Shown here one piece after another: positions 22,368 through 31,801 of a stretch of DNA of 64,000 nt. Each line of letters opens with the position of its first letter. The first letter of the stretch is position 1. Where the stretch lies: positions 122,006 through 186,005 of the forward strand of contig NZ_VLNT01000007.1 in NCBI RefSeq assembly GCF_007421815.1, written 5' to 3'. This stretch comes from Aeromicrobium piscarium (GTDB lineage: Bacteria; Actinomycetota; Actinomycetes; Propionibacteriales; Nocardioidaceae). The position numbers were made by a program, and so were the translations under genes. The notes beneath the pieces were generated by a model that saw only the letters and a program-made list of their open reading frames with translations, was not told the DNA's origin and ran no database searches.

Positions 22368-23705
22368 ATGGGTAAGCAGGAGGAGTTCGTACTGCGGGCG
22401 CTCGAGGAGCGCGACGTGCGTTTTGTGCGCTTGTGGTTCACCGATGTGCTCGGCTCGCTCAAGTCGGTGGCGATCGCCCCGGCCGAGCTGGAGGGCGCCT
22501 TCGGCGAGGGCATCGGCTTCGATGGCTCGGCCATCGAGGGCTTCGCCCGCGTGCACGAGGCCGACATGCTCGCCAAGCCCGACCCGTCGACCTTCCAGAT
22601 CCTGCCGTGGCGCGGCGAGACACCGGCCACCGCGCGCATGTTCTGCGACATCCTGATGCCCGACGGCAGTTCCTCGTACGCCGACCCGCGCCACGTGCTC
22701 AAGCGCGCGCTCGGCAAGGCGGCCGATGCCGGCTTCACGTTCTACACCCACCCCGAGATCGAGTTCTTCCTGCTCAAGGGCAAGCCCGGCCGCGGGGAGC
22801 AGCCGGTGCCCGTCGACGACAGCGGCTACTTCGACCACACCGCGCAGGGCGGCGGCCAGGACTTCCGGCGCGAGGTCATCACGATGCTCGAGTCGATGGG
22901 CATCTCGGTCGAGTTCAGCCACCATGAGGGCGGACCCGGGCAGCAGGAGATTGACCTGCGGTACGCCGACGCGCTCTCCACGGCCGACAACATCATGACC
23001 TTCCGCACCGTCGTCCGCGAGGTCGCCTTGAGTCAGGGCAAGTGGGCCTCGTTCATGCCCAAGCCGTTCTCGGAGCATCCCGGGTCGGGCATGCACACCC
23101 ACGTCTCGCTCTTCGAGGGCGACGAGAACGCCTTCTACGAGGCGGGCGCGGAGTACCAGCTGAGCAAGACCGGCCGCCAGTTCATCGCCGGAGTCCTGGA
23201 GCACACGCCCGAGATCACCGCCGTCACGAACCAGTGGGTCAACTCCTACAAGCGACTCGCGTGGGGCGGTGAGGCGCCGAGCTACGTGTGCTGGGGGCAC
23301 AACAACCGGTCCGCGCTGGTGCGCGTCCCGATGTACAAGCCGCACAAGAGCGGCTCGGCGCGCATCGAGCTGCGCGCGGTCGACTCGGCGTGCAACCCGT
23401 ACCTCGCGTTCGCGCTCATCCTCGCGGCGGGCCTCAAGGGGATCGAGGGAGGCTACGAGCTGCCGCCGGAGGCGGAGGACAATGTGTGGTCGCTCAGCGA
23501 GAACGAGCGCAAGGCTCTCGGCATCTCGCCGCTGCCGCGCAATCTCGACGAGGCGATCCGCGTCATGGAGACCAGCGAGCTGGTCGCCGAGACGCTCGGC
23601 GAGCACGTCTTCGACTTCTTCCTGCGCAACAAGCGCGCGGAATGGCAGGACTACCGCTCGCAGGTGACCCAGTTCGAGATCGACCGCCTCATGCCGATCG
23701 TCTGA
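22368..23705 (+). CDS. glnA2: Glutamine synthetase type I, GlnA2-like
   Basis: A 445-residue enzyme that makes glutamine from glutamate, ammonia and ATP. Landmarks: FTDVLGSLKSV, GIGFDGSAIEGF, the metal-binding HPEIEFF and HHEGGPGQQEIDLRYADAL, GSGMHTHVSLF, NQWVNSYKRL and the NRSALVRVP loop. The position and the short C-terminus fit the actinobacterial GlnA2 (GSI-alpha type). I do not see the NLYDLPP-type loop whose tyrosine is adenylylated in GlnA1, so it may escape GlnE control although glnE is next door. No glnA1 is in the window. Confidence 0.93.
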   Translation: MGKQEEFVLRALEERDVRFVRLWFTDVLGSLKSVAIAPAELEGAFGEGIGFDGSAIEGFARVHEADMLAKPDPSTFQILPWRGETPATARMFCDILMPDGSSSYADPRHVLKRALGKAADAGFTFYTHPEIEFFLLKGKPGRGEQPVPVDDSGYFDHTAQGGGQDFRREVITMLESMGISVEFSHHEGGPGQQEIDLRYADALSTADNIMTFRTVVREVALSQGKWASFMPKPFSEHPGSGMHTHVSLFEGDENAFYEAGAEYQLSKTGRQFIAGVLEHTPEITAVTNQWVNSYKRLAWGGEAPSYVCWGHNNRSALVRVPMYKPHKSGSARIELRAVDSACNPYLAFALILAAGLKGIEGGYELPPEAEDNVWSLSENERKALGISPLPRNLDEAIRVMETSELVAETLGEHVFDFFLRNKRAEWQDYRSQVTQFEIDRLMPIV

Positions 23706-23709
23706 CGCC

Positions 23710-26610
23710 GTGGAACTGTCTCGTCTCGGATTCCGCTCGCCGGAGGCGGCCGCCGCGCGGCTCGCGGAGATCGACGGGTGCCCCGACGACCTCGTCGAGC
23801 AGGTCGCGCAGGTCGCCGATCCCGACACCTGCCTGGCCTCGCTCGCTAGGATCGCCGAGCACATCGACGGCGGCGCTCCCGCGCTGGTGGCGCTGCTGAG
23901 CGGTGACGAGGAACTGCGTTTGCGCCTGCTGGTCGTGCTCGGCACCAGCGAGGCCCTGGGCGACTTTCTCGCCCGCCATCCCGAGTACGTCACCGACCTC
24001 GCCGAGGGTGAACTGCTGACCCGGCCCGCGACCATCGACGAGTACCGAGTATGGATGCGCACGGCCACGGACGCCGACGAGCTGCGCGTGCAATACCACC
24101 GGGCGCTGCTGCGCATCGCCGCGCGTGATCTGACGGCACTCACGAGCTTCGCCGAGTCTTCCGGAGAGTTGGCCGATCTCGCCATCGCCACCCTGGACGG
24201 CGCGTTGGCGATCGTCCAGGGCGAGGAGGAGAAGTCCGAGCTGACCAGGCTGTCCATCATGGCGATGGGCAAGACCGGCGGCCACGAGCTCAACTACGTC
24301 AGCGATGTCGACGTCATCTTCGTGTACGAGGCGGCCGAGGACGCCGACGACAACGCCGCCCTCGTCGTCGCCACGCGGATGGCCTCGGCGGTCATGCGGA
24401 TGTGCCGCGAGCACACGCCGGAGGGCACCATCTGGGAGGTCGACGCCAACCTGCGGCCCGAGGGCAAGAACGGCCCGCTCGTGCGCTCGCTCGGCAGTCA
24501 CGTCGCCTACTACGAGAAGTGGGCGAGCACCTGGGAGTTCCAGGCCCTGCTCAAGGCCCGCTACGCGGCCGGCGACGCCGAGCTGGCGCAGCGGTATCTC
24601 GACGAGCTGGAACCGATGGTGTGGTTCGCCAGCACGCGCCCGAACTTCGTCTCCGATGTGCGTTCGATGCGCAAGCGCGTCGTGGACAACATCCCGCACA
24701 CCGAGCGCGAGCGGCAGCTCAAGCTCGGCCGCGGGGGACTCCGCGATGTCGAGTTCGCGGTGCAGATGCTGCAGCTCGTGCACGGCCGCGCTGACCCGTC
24801 CGTGCGCGACCGCACGACCGTGCTCGCCCTGCACGCGCTGACCGAGGGCGGCTATGTCGGGCGCCGCGACGGCGCGGCGCTGGAGGAGGCCTACGAGTTC
24901 CTGCGCACGCTGGAACACCGCATCCAGCTGTTCCGTCTCCGCCGCACCCACATCGTGCCCGAGGACTCCGAGGATCTGCGACGGATCGGGCGCAGCATGG
25001 GGTACCGGCAGAACCCGGTCGACAGCCTGACCAAGGAATGGCAGGCGCACCGCCGGGTCGTCAGCCGGCTGCACGAGAAGCTGTTCTACCGTCCGCTGCT
25101 CGACGCGGTGGCGAGCCTGCCGACGGAGGGCTTGCGGCTGACGCAGCTCGCCGCGGAGCAGCGGCTCGCGGCACTCGGCTTCGCCGATCCCGCGGGCGCG
25201 ATGAAGCACATCGAGGCGCTCACGTCCGGGGTGTCGCGTCGTGCGGCGATCCAGCAGTCGCTGCTCCCGGCGATGCTCTCGTGGTTCGCCGAGTCGCCCG
25301 ACCCCGACTCGGGACTGCTGGCGTTCCGCTCGATCTCCGAGGAGCTCGGGGAATCGCACTGGTACCTGCGCAAGCTCCGCGACGAAGGTGTGGCAGCCGA
25401 GCAGCTCGCCAGCCTGCTGTCGTCGAGCACCTATGTCACCCAGCTGATCACGCGGGCTCCCGATGTGGTCGCGCTCCTCGGCGACGACAGCGAGCTCGTC
25501 CCGCACGACCTGGACCGGCTGTCCACCGAGATGGCCCTCGCGGCCAAGCGGCACGACGTCCCCGATGACGCGATCAAGGCGATCCGCCGGGTGCGTCGCC
25601 GTGAGCTCGCCCGGGTCTCGATGGCCGATGTGCTCCGGATGCTCGATGTCGTCGCGGTGGGTGAGGCGCTCACCGCCATCAACACGGCGACCCTGCAGGC
25701 GGCGCTCGATGTGGCGATGGCGGCCTATGAGCAGCAGAAGGGCCCGGTCACGGTCCGCATGGCGGTCGTCCTGATGGGCCGCCTCGGCGGTTTCGAGGCC
25801 GGCTACGGCTCGGACGCCGATGTCATGTTCGTCCACGAGCCGTTGGAGGGTGCGGCCGACTCCGACGCGACCGCCTGTGCCACCTGGGTCGCTCAGACAC
25901 TCCGTCAGCAGTTGGCGGTGGCCGGGGCGGAGCCGCCGCTGCAGGTCGACGCCGATCTGCGGCCCGAGGGCAAGAACGGTCCGCTGGTCCGGTCGCTGGC
26001 CTCCTATGCCGCCTACTACGCCAAGTGGTCAGACACCTGGGAGGCGCAGGCGCTGCTGCGGGCCACCGCGGGTGTCGGCGATGCGGACCTCTGCCGGCGG
26101 TACACCGAGCTCATCGATCCCTTGCGCTACCCCGAGGACGGTCTCAGCGAGCGCGAGATCCGCGAGATCCGCAGGATCAAGGCGCGGGTGGACGCCGAGC
26201 GGCTGCCCCGCGGCGCCAATCCGAACACCCACCTGAAGCTCGGTCGTGGCGGCCTCGCCGATATCGAATGGACGGCTCAGCTCCTGCAGCTCGAGCACGC
26301 CGGTCGCCTGCCGTCGTTGCGGACGACGCGGACGATCGCGGCGATCGACGCGGCCGCGGAGGAGGGCCTGCTGGAGCGCGAGGACGCGGACACCCTCATC
26401 GAGGCATGGACGATGGTCAGCCGGATCCGCAACGGCGTCGTGCTCATGCGCGCCAAGGGCGCGGAGTCGATGGTCGAGGCCAACGACGATCGGGCCCGGC
26501 TGGCTCACCTCATCGGCGACGGCGCGGACCGTTCCGAGGAGCTCGTGGACCAGTACCGCAAGATCACCCGGCAGGCTCGCAAGATCGTCGAGAAGGTGTT
26601 CTGGGAGTGA
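23710..26610 (+). CDS. glnE: Glutamine synthetase adenylyltransferase
   Basis: A 966-residue bifunctional enzyme that adds or removes AMP on glutamine synthetase according to nitrogen status. Two nucleotidyltransferase domains are clear: the N-terminal one with NYVSDVDVIFVYE (near residue 198, de-adenylylation) and the C-terminal one with GYGSDADVMFVHE (near residue 698, adenylylation), each followed by VDANLRPEGKNGPLVRSL-type segments and a helical GlnD/PII-binding region. The start is GTG 23710, 4 nt after the glnA2 stop. Gene order glnA2-glnE matches mycobacteria. Confidence 0.96.
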   Translation: MELSRLGFRSPEAAAARLAEIDGCPDDLVEQVAQVADPDTCLASLARIAEHIDGGAPALVALLSGDEELRLRLLVVLGTSEALGDFLARHPEYVTDLAEGELLTRPATIDEYRVWMRTATDADELRVQYHRALLRIAARDLTALTSFAESSGELADLAIATLDGALAIVQGEEEKSELTRLSIMAMGKTGGHELNYVSDVDVIFVYEAAEDADDNAALVVATRMASAVMRMCREHTPEGTIWEVDANLRPEGKNGPLVRSLGSHVAYYEKWASTWEFQALLKARYAAGDAELAQRYLDELEPMVWFASTRPNFVSDVRSMRKRVVDNIPHTERERQLKLGRGGLRDVEFAVQMLQLVHGRADPSVRDRTTVLALHALTEGGYVGRRDGAALEEAYEFLRTLEHRIQLFRLRRTHIVPEDSEDLRRIGRSMGYRQNPVDSLTKEWQAHRRVVSRLHEKLFYRPLLDAVASLPTEGLRLTQLAAEQRLAALGFADPAGAMKHIEALTSGVSRRAAIQQSLLPAMLSWFAESPDPDSGLLAFRSISEELGESHWYLRKLRDEGVAAEQLASLLSSSTYVTQLITRAPDVVALLGDDSELVPHDLDRLSTEMALAAKRHDVPDDAIKAIRRVRRRELARVSMADVLRMLDVVAVGEALTAINTATLQAALDVAMAAYEQQKGPVTVRMAVVLMGRLGGFEAGYGSDADVMFVHEPLEGAADSDATACATWVAQTLRQQLAVAGAEPPLQVDADLRPEGKNGPLVRSLASYAAYYAKWSDTWEAQALLRATAGVGDADLCRRYTELIDPLRYPEDGLSEREIREIRRIKARVDAERLPRGANPNTHLKLGRGGLADIEWTAQLLQLEHAGRLPSLRTTRTIAAIDAAAEEGLLEREDADTLIEAWTMVSRIRNGVVLMRAKGAESMVEANDDRARLAHLIGDGADRSEELVDQYRKITRQARKIVEKVFWE

Positions 26611-27017
26611 GCTCGATCGATGCCGACACCGCGCGGCAGGTGCTGGACGCACAGCCCTTCAGCCGAATGGTCGGCACCCGGCTCGCCGCGGTGTCCGAGA
26701 CGACGGTGACGCTCGAACTCGAGCCCCGCGAGGATCTGCTGCAGCAGTACGGCTTCGTACACGGGGGAGTGCTGGCCTATCTCGCCGACAATGCGCTCAC
26801 CTATGCCGGGGCCCTCGGCCTCGGGCCGAGTGTGCTCACCAGCGGCATGACCCTCGACTACGTGGCCCCGGCCCGTGCCGAGGGTGTGCTGCGAGCGGTG
26901 GGCACGCTGGTGTCCGCTGGTCGTACGAAGGCCACGGTTCGCTGCGATATCACGCAGGACGACCGCCTGGTCGCCACCGCCCTCGGCACCATCCTCGCCA
27001 CCCGCCGCGACGCGTGA
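26607..27017 (+). CDS. Hotdog-fold thioesterase (PaaI family)
   Basis: A 136-residue single hotdog domain starting at GTG 26607 (GTGA overlap with glnE). YGFVHGGVLAYLADNALTYAG is the central helix with the HGG motif and the acidic residue expected in the active site of PaaI-type acyl-CoA thioesterases, and TLDYVAPARAEG is the second strand region. It should hydrolyse an acyl- or aryl-CoA; the substrate is unknown. Coupling to glnE appears to be genomic rather than functional. Confidence 0.85.
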   Translation: MSSIDADTARQVLDAQPFSRMVGTRLAAVSETTVTLELEPREDLLQQYGFVHGGVLAYLADNALTYAGALGLGPSVLTSGMTLDYVAPARAEGVLRAVGTLVSAGRTKATVRCDITQDDRLVATALGTILATRRDA

Positions 27018-27047
27018 GGGTCAGCCGTCGCGGAGATCATGCTTGCG

Positions 27048-27198
27048 GGCGTGGTCTCGACTCGGCCGTCGTCCGTCGCTCGGGTCCCGCGGTGGTCGAG
27101 TAGCCGAAGGCCGTTCACGGCCGGCGCGCATCGAGGCCACTGTTGCGGGTGTGGTTTCGATACGCTTCCTCGTTCCTCGGTCGCTACTCAACCACCGA
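27048..27198. repeat. Two intergenic palindromic repeats (GTGGTTTCGATACG family)
   Basis: The first copy has arms GTGGTCTCGACTCGGCC (27051) and GGTGGTCGAGTAGCCGAAGG (27091). The second has GTGGTTTCGATACGC (27151) and a reversed arm ending in CTACTCAACCACC (27184-27196). This family, reading GGTTGAGTAGC...GTATCGAAACCAC on the other strand, is widespread between genes of many actinobacteria. It separates two converging transcripts. Confidence 0.8.
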
Positions 27199-27216
27199 CT
27201 GGCCCGCACTCGGTGG

Positions 27217-28443
27217 TCAGCGGGTGAAGGTGAGCTGGCGGACGTCGAGATAGCCGCTGGCGAACCCGGCCTCGGAGTAGGCGAGGTAGAACTCCCACAT
27301 CCGGCGGAAGGTCTCGTCGAATCCGTCGGTACGGATCGTGTCCCAGTTGGTCGTGAAGCGTTCGCGCCAGAGCCGCAGGGTACGGGCGTAATCGGGCTGG
27401 AGGCTGTGCTGGGTGACCAGACGCAGTCGGGTCTGCTGCCCGGTGACCTGCTCGATCGCCTCGACCGACGGGATCAGGCCGCCGGGGAACACGTACTTCT
27501 GGATCCAGCCGAACGAGCGGCGGGTCGCGAGCATGCGCTGATGGGGCATGAGGATCGCTTGGATCGCGACCCGGCCACCGGGTGCCAGCCGGGCGTCGAG
27601 TGTGCGGAAGTAGGTCGGCCAGTACTCCTCGCCCACGGCCTCGATCATCTCCACGCTCACGATCGCGTCATAGGAGCCGTCGACCTCGCGATAGTCCTGG
27701 ATGCGCACCTCGATCCGATCGGACAGCTCCGCCTCCTCGATCCGCTGCCGGGCGAGTTGAGCCTGCTCGTGGCTGAGCGTGATGGTCGTGACCTGAGCCC
27801 CGCGACGTGCCGCCCGGATCGCCAGTGCGCCCCAGCCCGTGCCGATCTCCAGTACGCGAGAGTCCTCGCCGACCCGGGCGGCGTCGAGGATGCGCTCCAT
27901 CTTGCGCTCTTGCGCCGTCTCGAGGGACTCATCGGAGCGCTCGAAGGAGGCCGCCGAATAGGACATGGTCGGATCGAGGAAGTTCTCGAAGAGATGATTC
28001 GAGAGGTCGTAGTGGGCCTCGATATTGTTCCGCGAGCCGGCGGTGGTGTTGCGCTGCTGCTCCGGCAGGTTCTCGTCCACGAAGCGGCGGAAGCGCTGCA
28101 GCCATTCGGGAACCAGGCGGGTCAGCCGGCTGGCGAACGGGGTGAGCAGATCACCGAGGTCCGAGCCCGGCCCTGTGGTCCATTCGCCGGCCATGTACGC
28201 CTCGCCGAGGCCGATCTTGGTGTCCGTGCCGAGCCGGGCGAACAGAGCCTGCGGCCGGACCACGCGCAGCTCGGGGGAGCCGGATCCGCCCGCGCCCCAG
28301 ACGGTGCCGTCGGGGAAGGTCACGCGCACCGGCAGCTGGCTCACGGACGTCCGCAGGATCGCGCGTGCGGCGGCGGCGCGGACGGGCGCTTTGGGGATGT
28401 GCGCGAGTGCGGGAAAGCGCGGACCGACGGTGATCGCAGTCAT
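27217..28443 (-). CDS. Cyclopropane-fatty-acyl-phospholipid synthase-like methyltransferase
   Basis: A 408-residue SAM-dependent enzyme acting on double bonds of membrane phospholipid acyl chains. The N-terminal lipid-binding part (KIGLGEAYMAGEW) precedes a methyltransferase core with SAM motif VLEIGTGWGALAI, and conserved NIEAHYDLSNHLFENFLDPTMSYS and VEMIEAVGEEYWPTYF segments. The product could be a cyclopropane or a methyl-branched chain. Its ATG overlaps the DUF1365 stop (ATGA). It is the last gene of the five-gene lipid operon. ATG 28443 was preferred to an upstream in-frame start because of the overlap and homology. Confidence 0.9.
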   Translation of the reverse strand: MTAITVGPRFPALAHIPKAPVRAAAARAILRTSVSQLPVRVTFPDGTVWGAGGSGSPELRVVRPQALFARLGTDTKIGLGEAYMAGEWTTGPGSDLGDLLTPFASRLTRLVPEWLQRFRRFVDENLPEQQRNTTAGSRNNIEAHYDLSNHLFENFLDPTMSYSAASFERSDESLETAQERKMERILDAARVGEDSRVLEIGTGWGALAIRAARRGAQVTTITLSHEQAQLARQRIEEAELSDRIEVRIQDYREVDGSYDAIVSVEMIEAVGEEYWPTYFRTLDARLAPGGRVAIQAILMPHQRMLATRRSFGWIQKYVFPGGLIPSVEAIEQVTGQQTRLRLVTQHSLQPDYARTLRLWRERFTTNWDTIRTDGFDETFRRMWEFYLAYSEAGFASGYLDVRQLTFTR

Positions 28444-29186
28444 GAGACGACCTCCTGATGTGATTCCTGGTCCCGCGACGGGCGCGGGACGATGGGGAGA
28501 CGTTTGAGCCACAGCACGATGCCGTGAACCCGGATGAGGGCGCTGACGCGCCAGGTCATGAGGGGATGAGTGAGCGCTGTGCGCAGTAGCTCACCGAGGG
28601 TGTAGGGGCGCAGCGTTCCGTGGAAGCCCGCACTGAACGGCGGCTCGCCCTCGCGGTGCAGCGTGATGGTGGTCGTGACCGTGGTCGGACCGATCCGGCA
28701 GCGCACCTCGTAGCGGCCCTGCAGGTCGTAGAAGGGCGAGACGTAGAAGTCCTTCTCGACCTCGGCTCGACCCTTCTCGTCGGGGAAGAGCACATAGGCA
28801 TGCCGTTCGCCGTAGGTGTTGTGCACCTCGGCGACCACGCAGCGCACCGTGTGGGAGCGGCGATCGATCACCCAGTACACCGACAGCGGGTTGAAGACGT
28901 GCCCGAGGGAACGGGCGGCCGCGAGCATCAGGATGCGGTCGTCCCTCGCGTCGACCCCGTGCTCGGCCAGCAGCGCCCGGATATTGGCGGCGATCGTCGA
29001 GGATGGATCGCCGAGGTGGTCGCGCGTGCGGAAGGATGCGAGCGGCCGCAGCCAGCGGGGGAGGCGGGGCAGCTCGTCGACGTCGACGAGCCATTGGTAC
29101 AGCCGGTGCCGCAAGGCGTGCCGTTTCGGGGTGCGGCGCACGTGGCTGACCTGCCCGATGACGAGCGCCGGAATCGTTCCGCTCAC
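28440..29186 (-). CDS. DUF1365 protein of the lipid operon
   Basis: A 248-residue protein of COG3496. Landmarks: GQVSHVRRTPKRHALRHRLY, ILMLAAARSLGHVFNPLSVYWV, NTYGERHAYVL and KDFYVSPF. The family nearly always lies between a COG2907 FAD oxidoreductase and a Cfa-like methyltransferase, as here, and is thought to take part in modifying unsaturated acyl chains; its chemistry is not established. The start is GTG 29186, overlapping the upstream stop (GTGA). Confidence 0.9.
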   Translation of the reverse strand: MSGTIPALVIGQVSHVRRTPKRHALRHRLYQWLVDVDELPRLPRWLRPLASFRTRDHLGDPSSTIAANIRALLAEHGVDARDDRILMLAAARSLGHVFNPLSVYWVIDRRSHTVRCVVAEVHNTYGERHAYVLFPDEKGRAEVEKDFYVSPFYDLQGRYEVRCRIGPTTVTTTITLHREGEPPFSAGFHGTLRPYTLGELLRTALTHPLMTWRVSALIRVHGIVLWLKRLPIVPRPSRDQESHQEVVS

Positions 29187-30424
29187 CACGACACCCCCAC
29201 GTGCTCGGCAGCGGCGACGCCGGAGCGACAGCCGTCCTCGTGGAAGCCCCACCCGTGGTAGGCGCCCGCATAGGTGGTCACCGGCGTGGACAGCTCGCTC
29301 AGCCGGCCCTGAGCGGCGACGGATGAGGGCGTGTAGACCGGGTGGGTGTACGTCATCCGCGCGATCGTCGACCCCGGCGCCGGTCGGGTGCCGTCATTGA
29401 GGGTCACGAGATAGGGGCGCGACTCGTCGATGCCCTGCAGACGATTCATCCAATAGGTGACGACGGGGGGATGGTCGCCGCCCGAGCATCCGTCCATCCG
29501 GTAGTTCCATGCGGACTTCGCGTCCCGCGCGTCGGGGAGGACCGAGGAGTCGCGGTGCAAGGTCACCTCGTTGCGTGAATAGCCGAAGGCACCCAGGACG
29601 TCCTTCTCCTCGGGCGTGGGATCGGCGAGCAGGCTCAGTGCGTCATCGGCATGCGTGGCGATGACGACGCGGTCGACGTGGTCGACGCCGCGGTCGGTCG
29701 TGATGTCGGCGCCGCCGGCCGTCGGGCGGGCGATGGCGCGCACCGGCGTGCCGGCGGCACTGCCCTCCAGGCGGTCCACGATCGCGTCGACATAGGTCCG
29801 CGATCCGCCCTCGACGGTGAACCACTGCGGCGAGTCGCGCAACGACAGGAACCCGTGGTGGTGCAGGAAGGTGAAGAGATACCGGGCGGGGTAGTCCAGT
29901 GCGGTCGCGGTGCCCGACGACCAGACACAGGCGACCACCGGGATCGCATAGTGCTGGACGAAGTAGTCGCCGAAGCCGTGTCGGCTGAGGAAGGAGCCGT
30001 AGGTGAGGTCGTCATCGGTCTCCAGCAGAGCCAGGGCCGCGCGCTGGAAGCGCTTGACGTCGAGCAGCATCCGGACGAAGCGCGGGTCGACGAGCCGGCG
30101 TCGCTGCGCGAGGATGCCGCGAGCCCCTCGGCCACCGGCGTACTCCACGCCGCATCCCTCGCAGCGGATGCTCATCGACATCTCGGTGGGCTGCACCGCG
30201 ATGCCCAGTTCGGTGAAGAGCCGCCGCAGCAGTGGATAGGTGCGGTCGTTGTGGACGATGAACCCGGTGTCCACACGGTCGGTGCCGACCGTGTGGGTGT
30301 GCGCGTGGCCGCCGAAGCGGTCGTCGGCCTCGTAGAGGGTCACGTCGTACCGATCGCGCAGCAGATAGGCGGCCGTCAGCCCCGATATCCCGGCGCCGAC
30401 GACCGCGACCGTCTCCTTGCTCAT
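29183..30424 (-). CDS. FAD-dependent oxidoreductase, COG2907 (amine-oxidase fold)
   Basis: A 413-residue flavoprotein with dinucleotide-binding GAGISGLTAAYLL at residues 10-22, the conserved HTHTVG and VDTGFIVHNDRTYP segments, CVWSSGTA, and a late YAGAYHGWGFHEDG FAD-contact region. Members of COG2907 are tied to Cfa-like methyltransferases and, in Rhodobacter, to formation of unusual fatty acids under singlet-oxygen stress. It probably oxidises or desaturates the acyl chain. ATG 30424 is 35 nt after the desaturase stop. Confidence 0.88.
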   Translation of the reverse strand: MSKETVAVVGAGISGLTAAYLLRDRYDVTLYEADDRFGGHAHTHTVGTDRVDTGFIVHNDRTYPLLRRLFTELGIAVQPTEMSMSIRCEGCGVEYAGGRGARGILAQRRRLVDPRFVRMLLDVKRFQRAALALLETDDDLTYGSFLSRHGFGDYFVQHYAIPVVACVWSSGTATALDYPARYLFTFLHHHGFLSLRDSPQWFTVEGGSRTYVDAIVDRLEGSAAGTPVRAIARPTAGGADITTDRGVDHVDRVVIATHADDALSLLADPTPEEKDVLGAFGYSRNEVTLHRDSSVLPDARDAKSAWNYRMDGCSGGDHPPVVTYWMNRLQGIDESRPYLVTLNDGTRPAPGSTIARMTYTHPVYTPSSVAAQGRLSELSTPVTTYAGAYHGWGFHEDGCRSGVAAAEHVGVSW

Positions 30425-30459
30425 ATCGGGAGTTCGGAGACGGTCGCGGTACGGATGGG

Positions 30460-31791
30460 TCACACGGTCAAGTGTTCCCGATCGTCCTGCTCTGCGCGCG
30501 CTGCAGCGGCGGCGCGCTTGGCGCGGCGCAGTGCCTTGGACTCCGGGGAGTTGCCGACCTTGTACGGATCATCGGGCTTGTGCGAGAGCTTGTGCAGCTG
30601 GCGGGCGACGCTGCCGATCTGACGGCTGAGCCGGCCGGAGTTGTAGCGCAGGCCGTACTTGTCGACCAGGTGCTTCACGTCGACCGAGACCTCGCGGTAG
30701 CGGCGAGCGGGGATATCGGGGAACAGGTGGTGCTCGATCTGGTGGCTGAGATTGCCGGTCAGGACGTGGAACAGCGGCGTGCCCGAGATATTCGCCGAGC
30801 CGAGGATCTGGCGCAGGTACCACTGGCCGCGGGTCTCGTTCTTGGCGTCCTCCTCCTGGAAGGTCTCGACCTCGGCGGGGAAGTGCCCGCAGAAGATGAC
30901 CAGGAAGGTCCAGATGTTGCGGATGATGTTGGCGACCACATTGGCGCCCAGGACCGCGAGCGGCACCCACCAGGCGGTGACGAAGGCGAGGGGCAGCGAC
31001 AGCAGCGGGAAGAGCGCGTAGTCCTTGAACACCTGGCGGCGGATCTTGGCATACGCACGCTTCTTGCGGGCCTGGAACTCCTTCTTGGAGAGGCGCCCGG
31101 AGAGGTACTCGTCGAGCTCGACGCCGTGGTACATGACGCCCCACTCGAAGACGAGCATGAGGATGAAGGCCAGCGGCAGATTGAAGCGGTGGCTGGGATA
31201 CCACGGCTGGTCGCTGTCGATGCGGAACATGTTGTAGCCGATGTCCCGGTCCATGCCGTGGATATTCGTGTACGTGTGGTGGATGTAGTTGTGGCCGTGC
31301 TTCCACTCGCTGGCGGGGGCCACGTTGTCCCACTCGTAGCGCTTGCCGTCGACCAGCGGATCGTTCATCCAGTCGTACTGGCCGTGCATGACATTGTGGC
31401 CGATCTCCATGTTCTCGATGATCTTGGCCAAGCCGAGCAGCACGATGCCGGCGACGAGCATCCCCACCCAGGCGAAGGTCGCGACCGGGAGCAGGAGTGG
31501 AAAGGAGAACAGCGTGATCCGGCCCAGCACCTCGAAGGATCGCTGGACCTTGATGACGCGACGGATGTAGTCGGCATCGGTCTGGCCGAGGTCGTCGAGC
31601 ACGCGCTGGCGCACCTCATCGAGTTCGCGACCGAACTCCTCGAGCTGCTCATAGGACATGTAGTCCAGGCCGATGGTCGACGGGCGGGTGGGATCGTCCT
31701 CGGCGACGAGCGGCACGGGGGCCCGGTTGTGGTCGCTGGCGCTGAGCGGCTCGATCGGAGCGGGCTTGGTACGGCGTCGGAGCAGTTTCAT
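30460..31791 (-). CDS. Membrane acyl-CoA/acyl-lipid desaturase (DesA3-like)
   Basis: A 443-residue di-iron membrane desaturase. The three histidine boxes are visible: HNVMH, HNYIHHTYT and HQIEHHLFP, with four hydrophobic helices around them (e.g. FPLLLPVATFAWVGMLVAGI and LPLAFILMLVFEWGV). It should introduce a cis double bond into a fatty acyl chain using O2 and electrons from the reductase encoded 10 bp upstream, like M. tuberculosis DesA3 with Rv3230c. ATG 31791 was chosen; the longer frame reads through the reductase gene. Confidence 0.92.
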   Translation of the reverse strand: MKLLRRRTKPAPIEPLSASDHNRAPVPLVAEDDPTRPSTIGLDYMSYEQLEEFGRELDEVRQRVLDDLGQTDADYIRRVIKVQRSFEVLGRITLFSFPLLLPVATFAWVGMLVAGIVLLGLAKIIENMEIGHNVMHGQYDWMNDPLVDGKRYEWDNVAPASEWKHGHNYIHHTYTNIHGMDRDIGYNMFRIDSDQPWYPSHRFNLPLAFILMLVFEWGVMYHGVELDEYLSGRLSKKEFQARKKRAYAKIRRQVFKDYALFPLLSLPLAFVTAWWVPLAVLGANVVANIIRNIWTFLVIFCGHFPAEVETFQEEDAKNETRGQWYLRQILGSANISGTPLFHVLTGNLSHQIEHHLFPDIPARRYREVSVDVKHLVDKYGLRYNSGRLSRQIGSVARQLHKLSHKPDDPYKVGNSPESKALRRAKRAAAAARAEQDDREHLTV

Positions 31792-31801
31792 CGGATTCCT
31801 C

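Noticed and set aside
22074-24293. A 739-residue minus-strand ORF
   Set aside because: It is antisense to glnA2 and glnE, which have unmistakable family motifs; it arises from high G+C codon bias.
23689-25836. A 715-residue minus-strand ORF
   Set aside because: Antisense to glnE with low-complexity R/H/E-rich translation and no motif.
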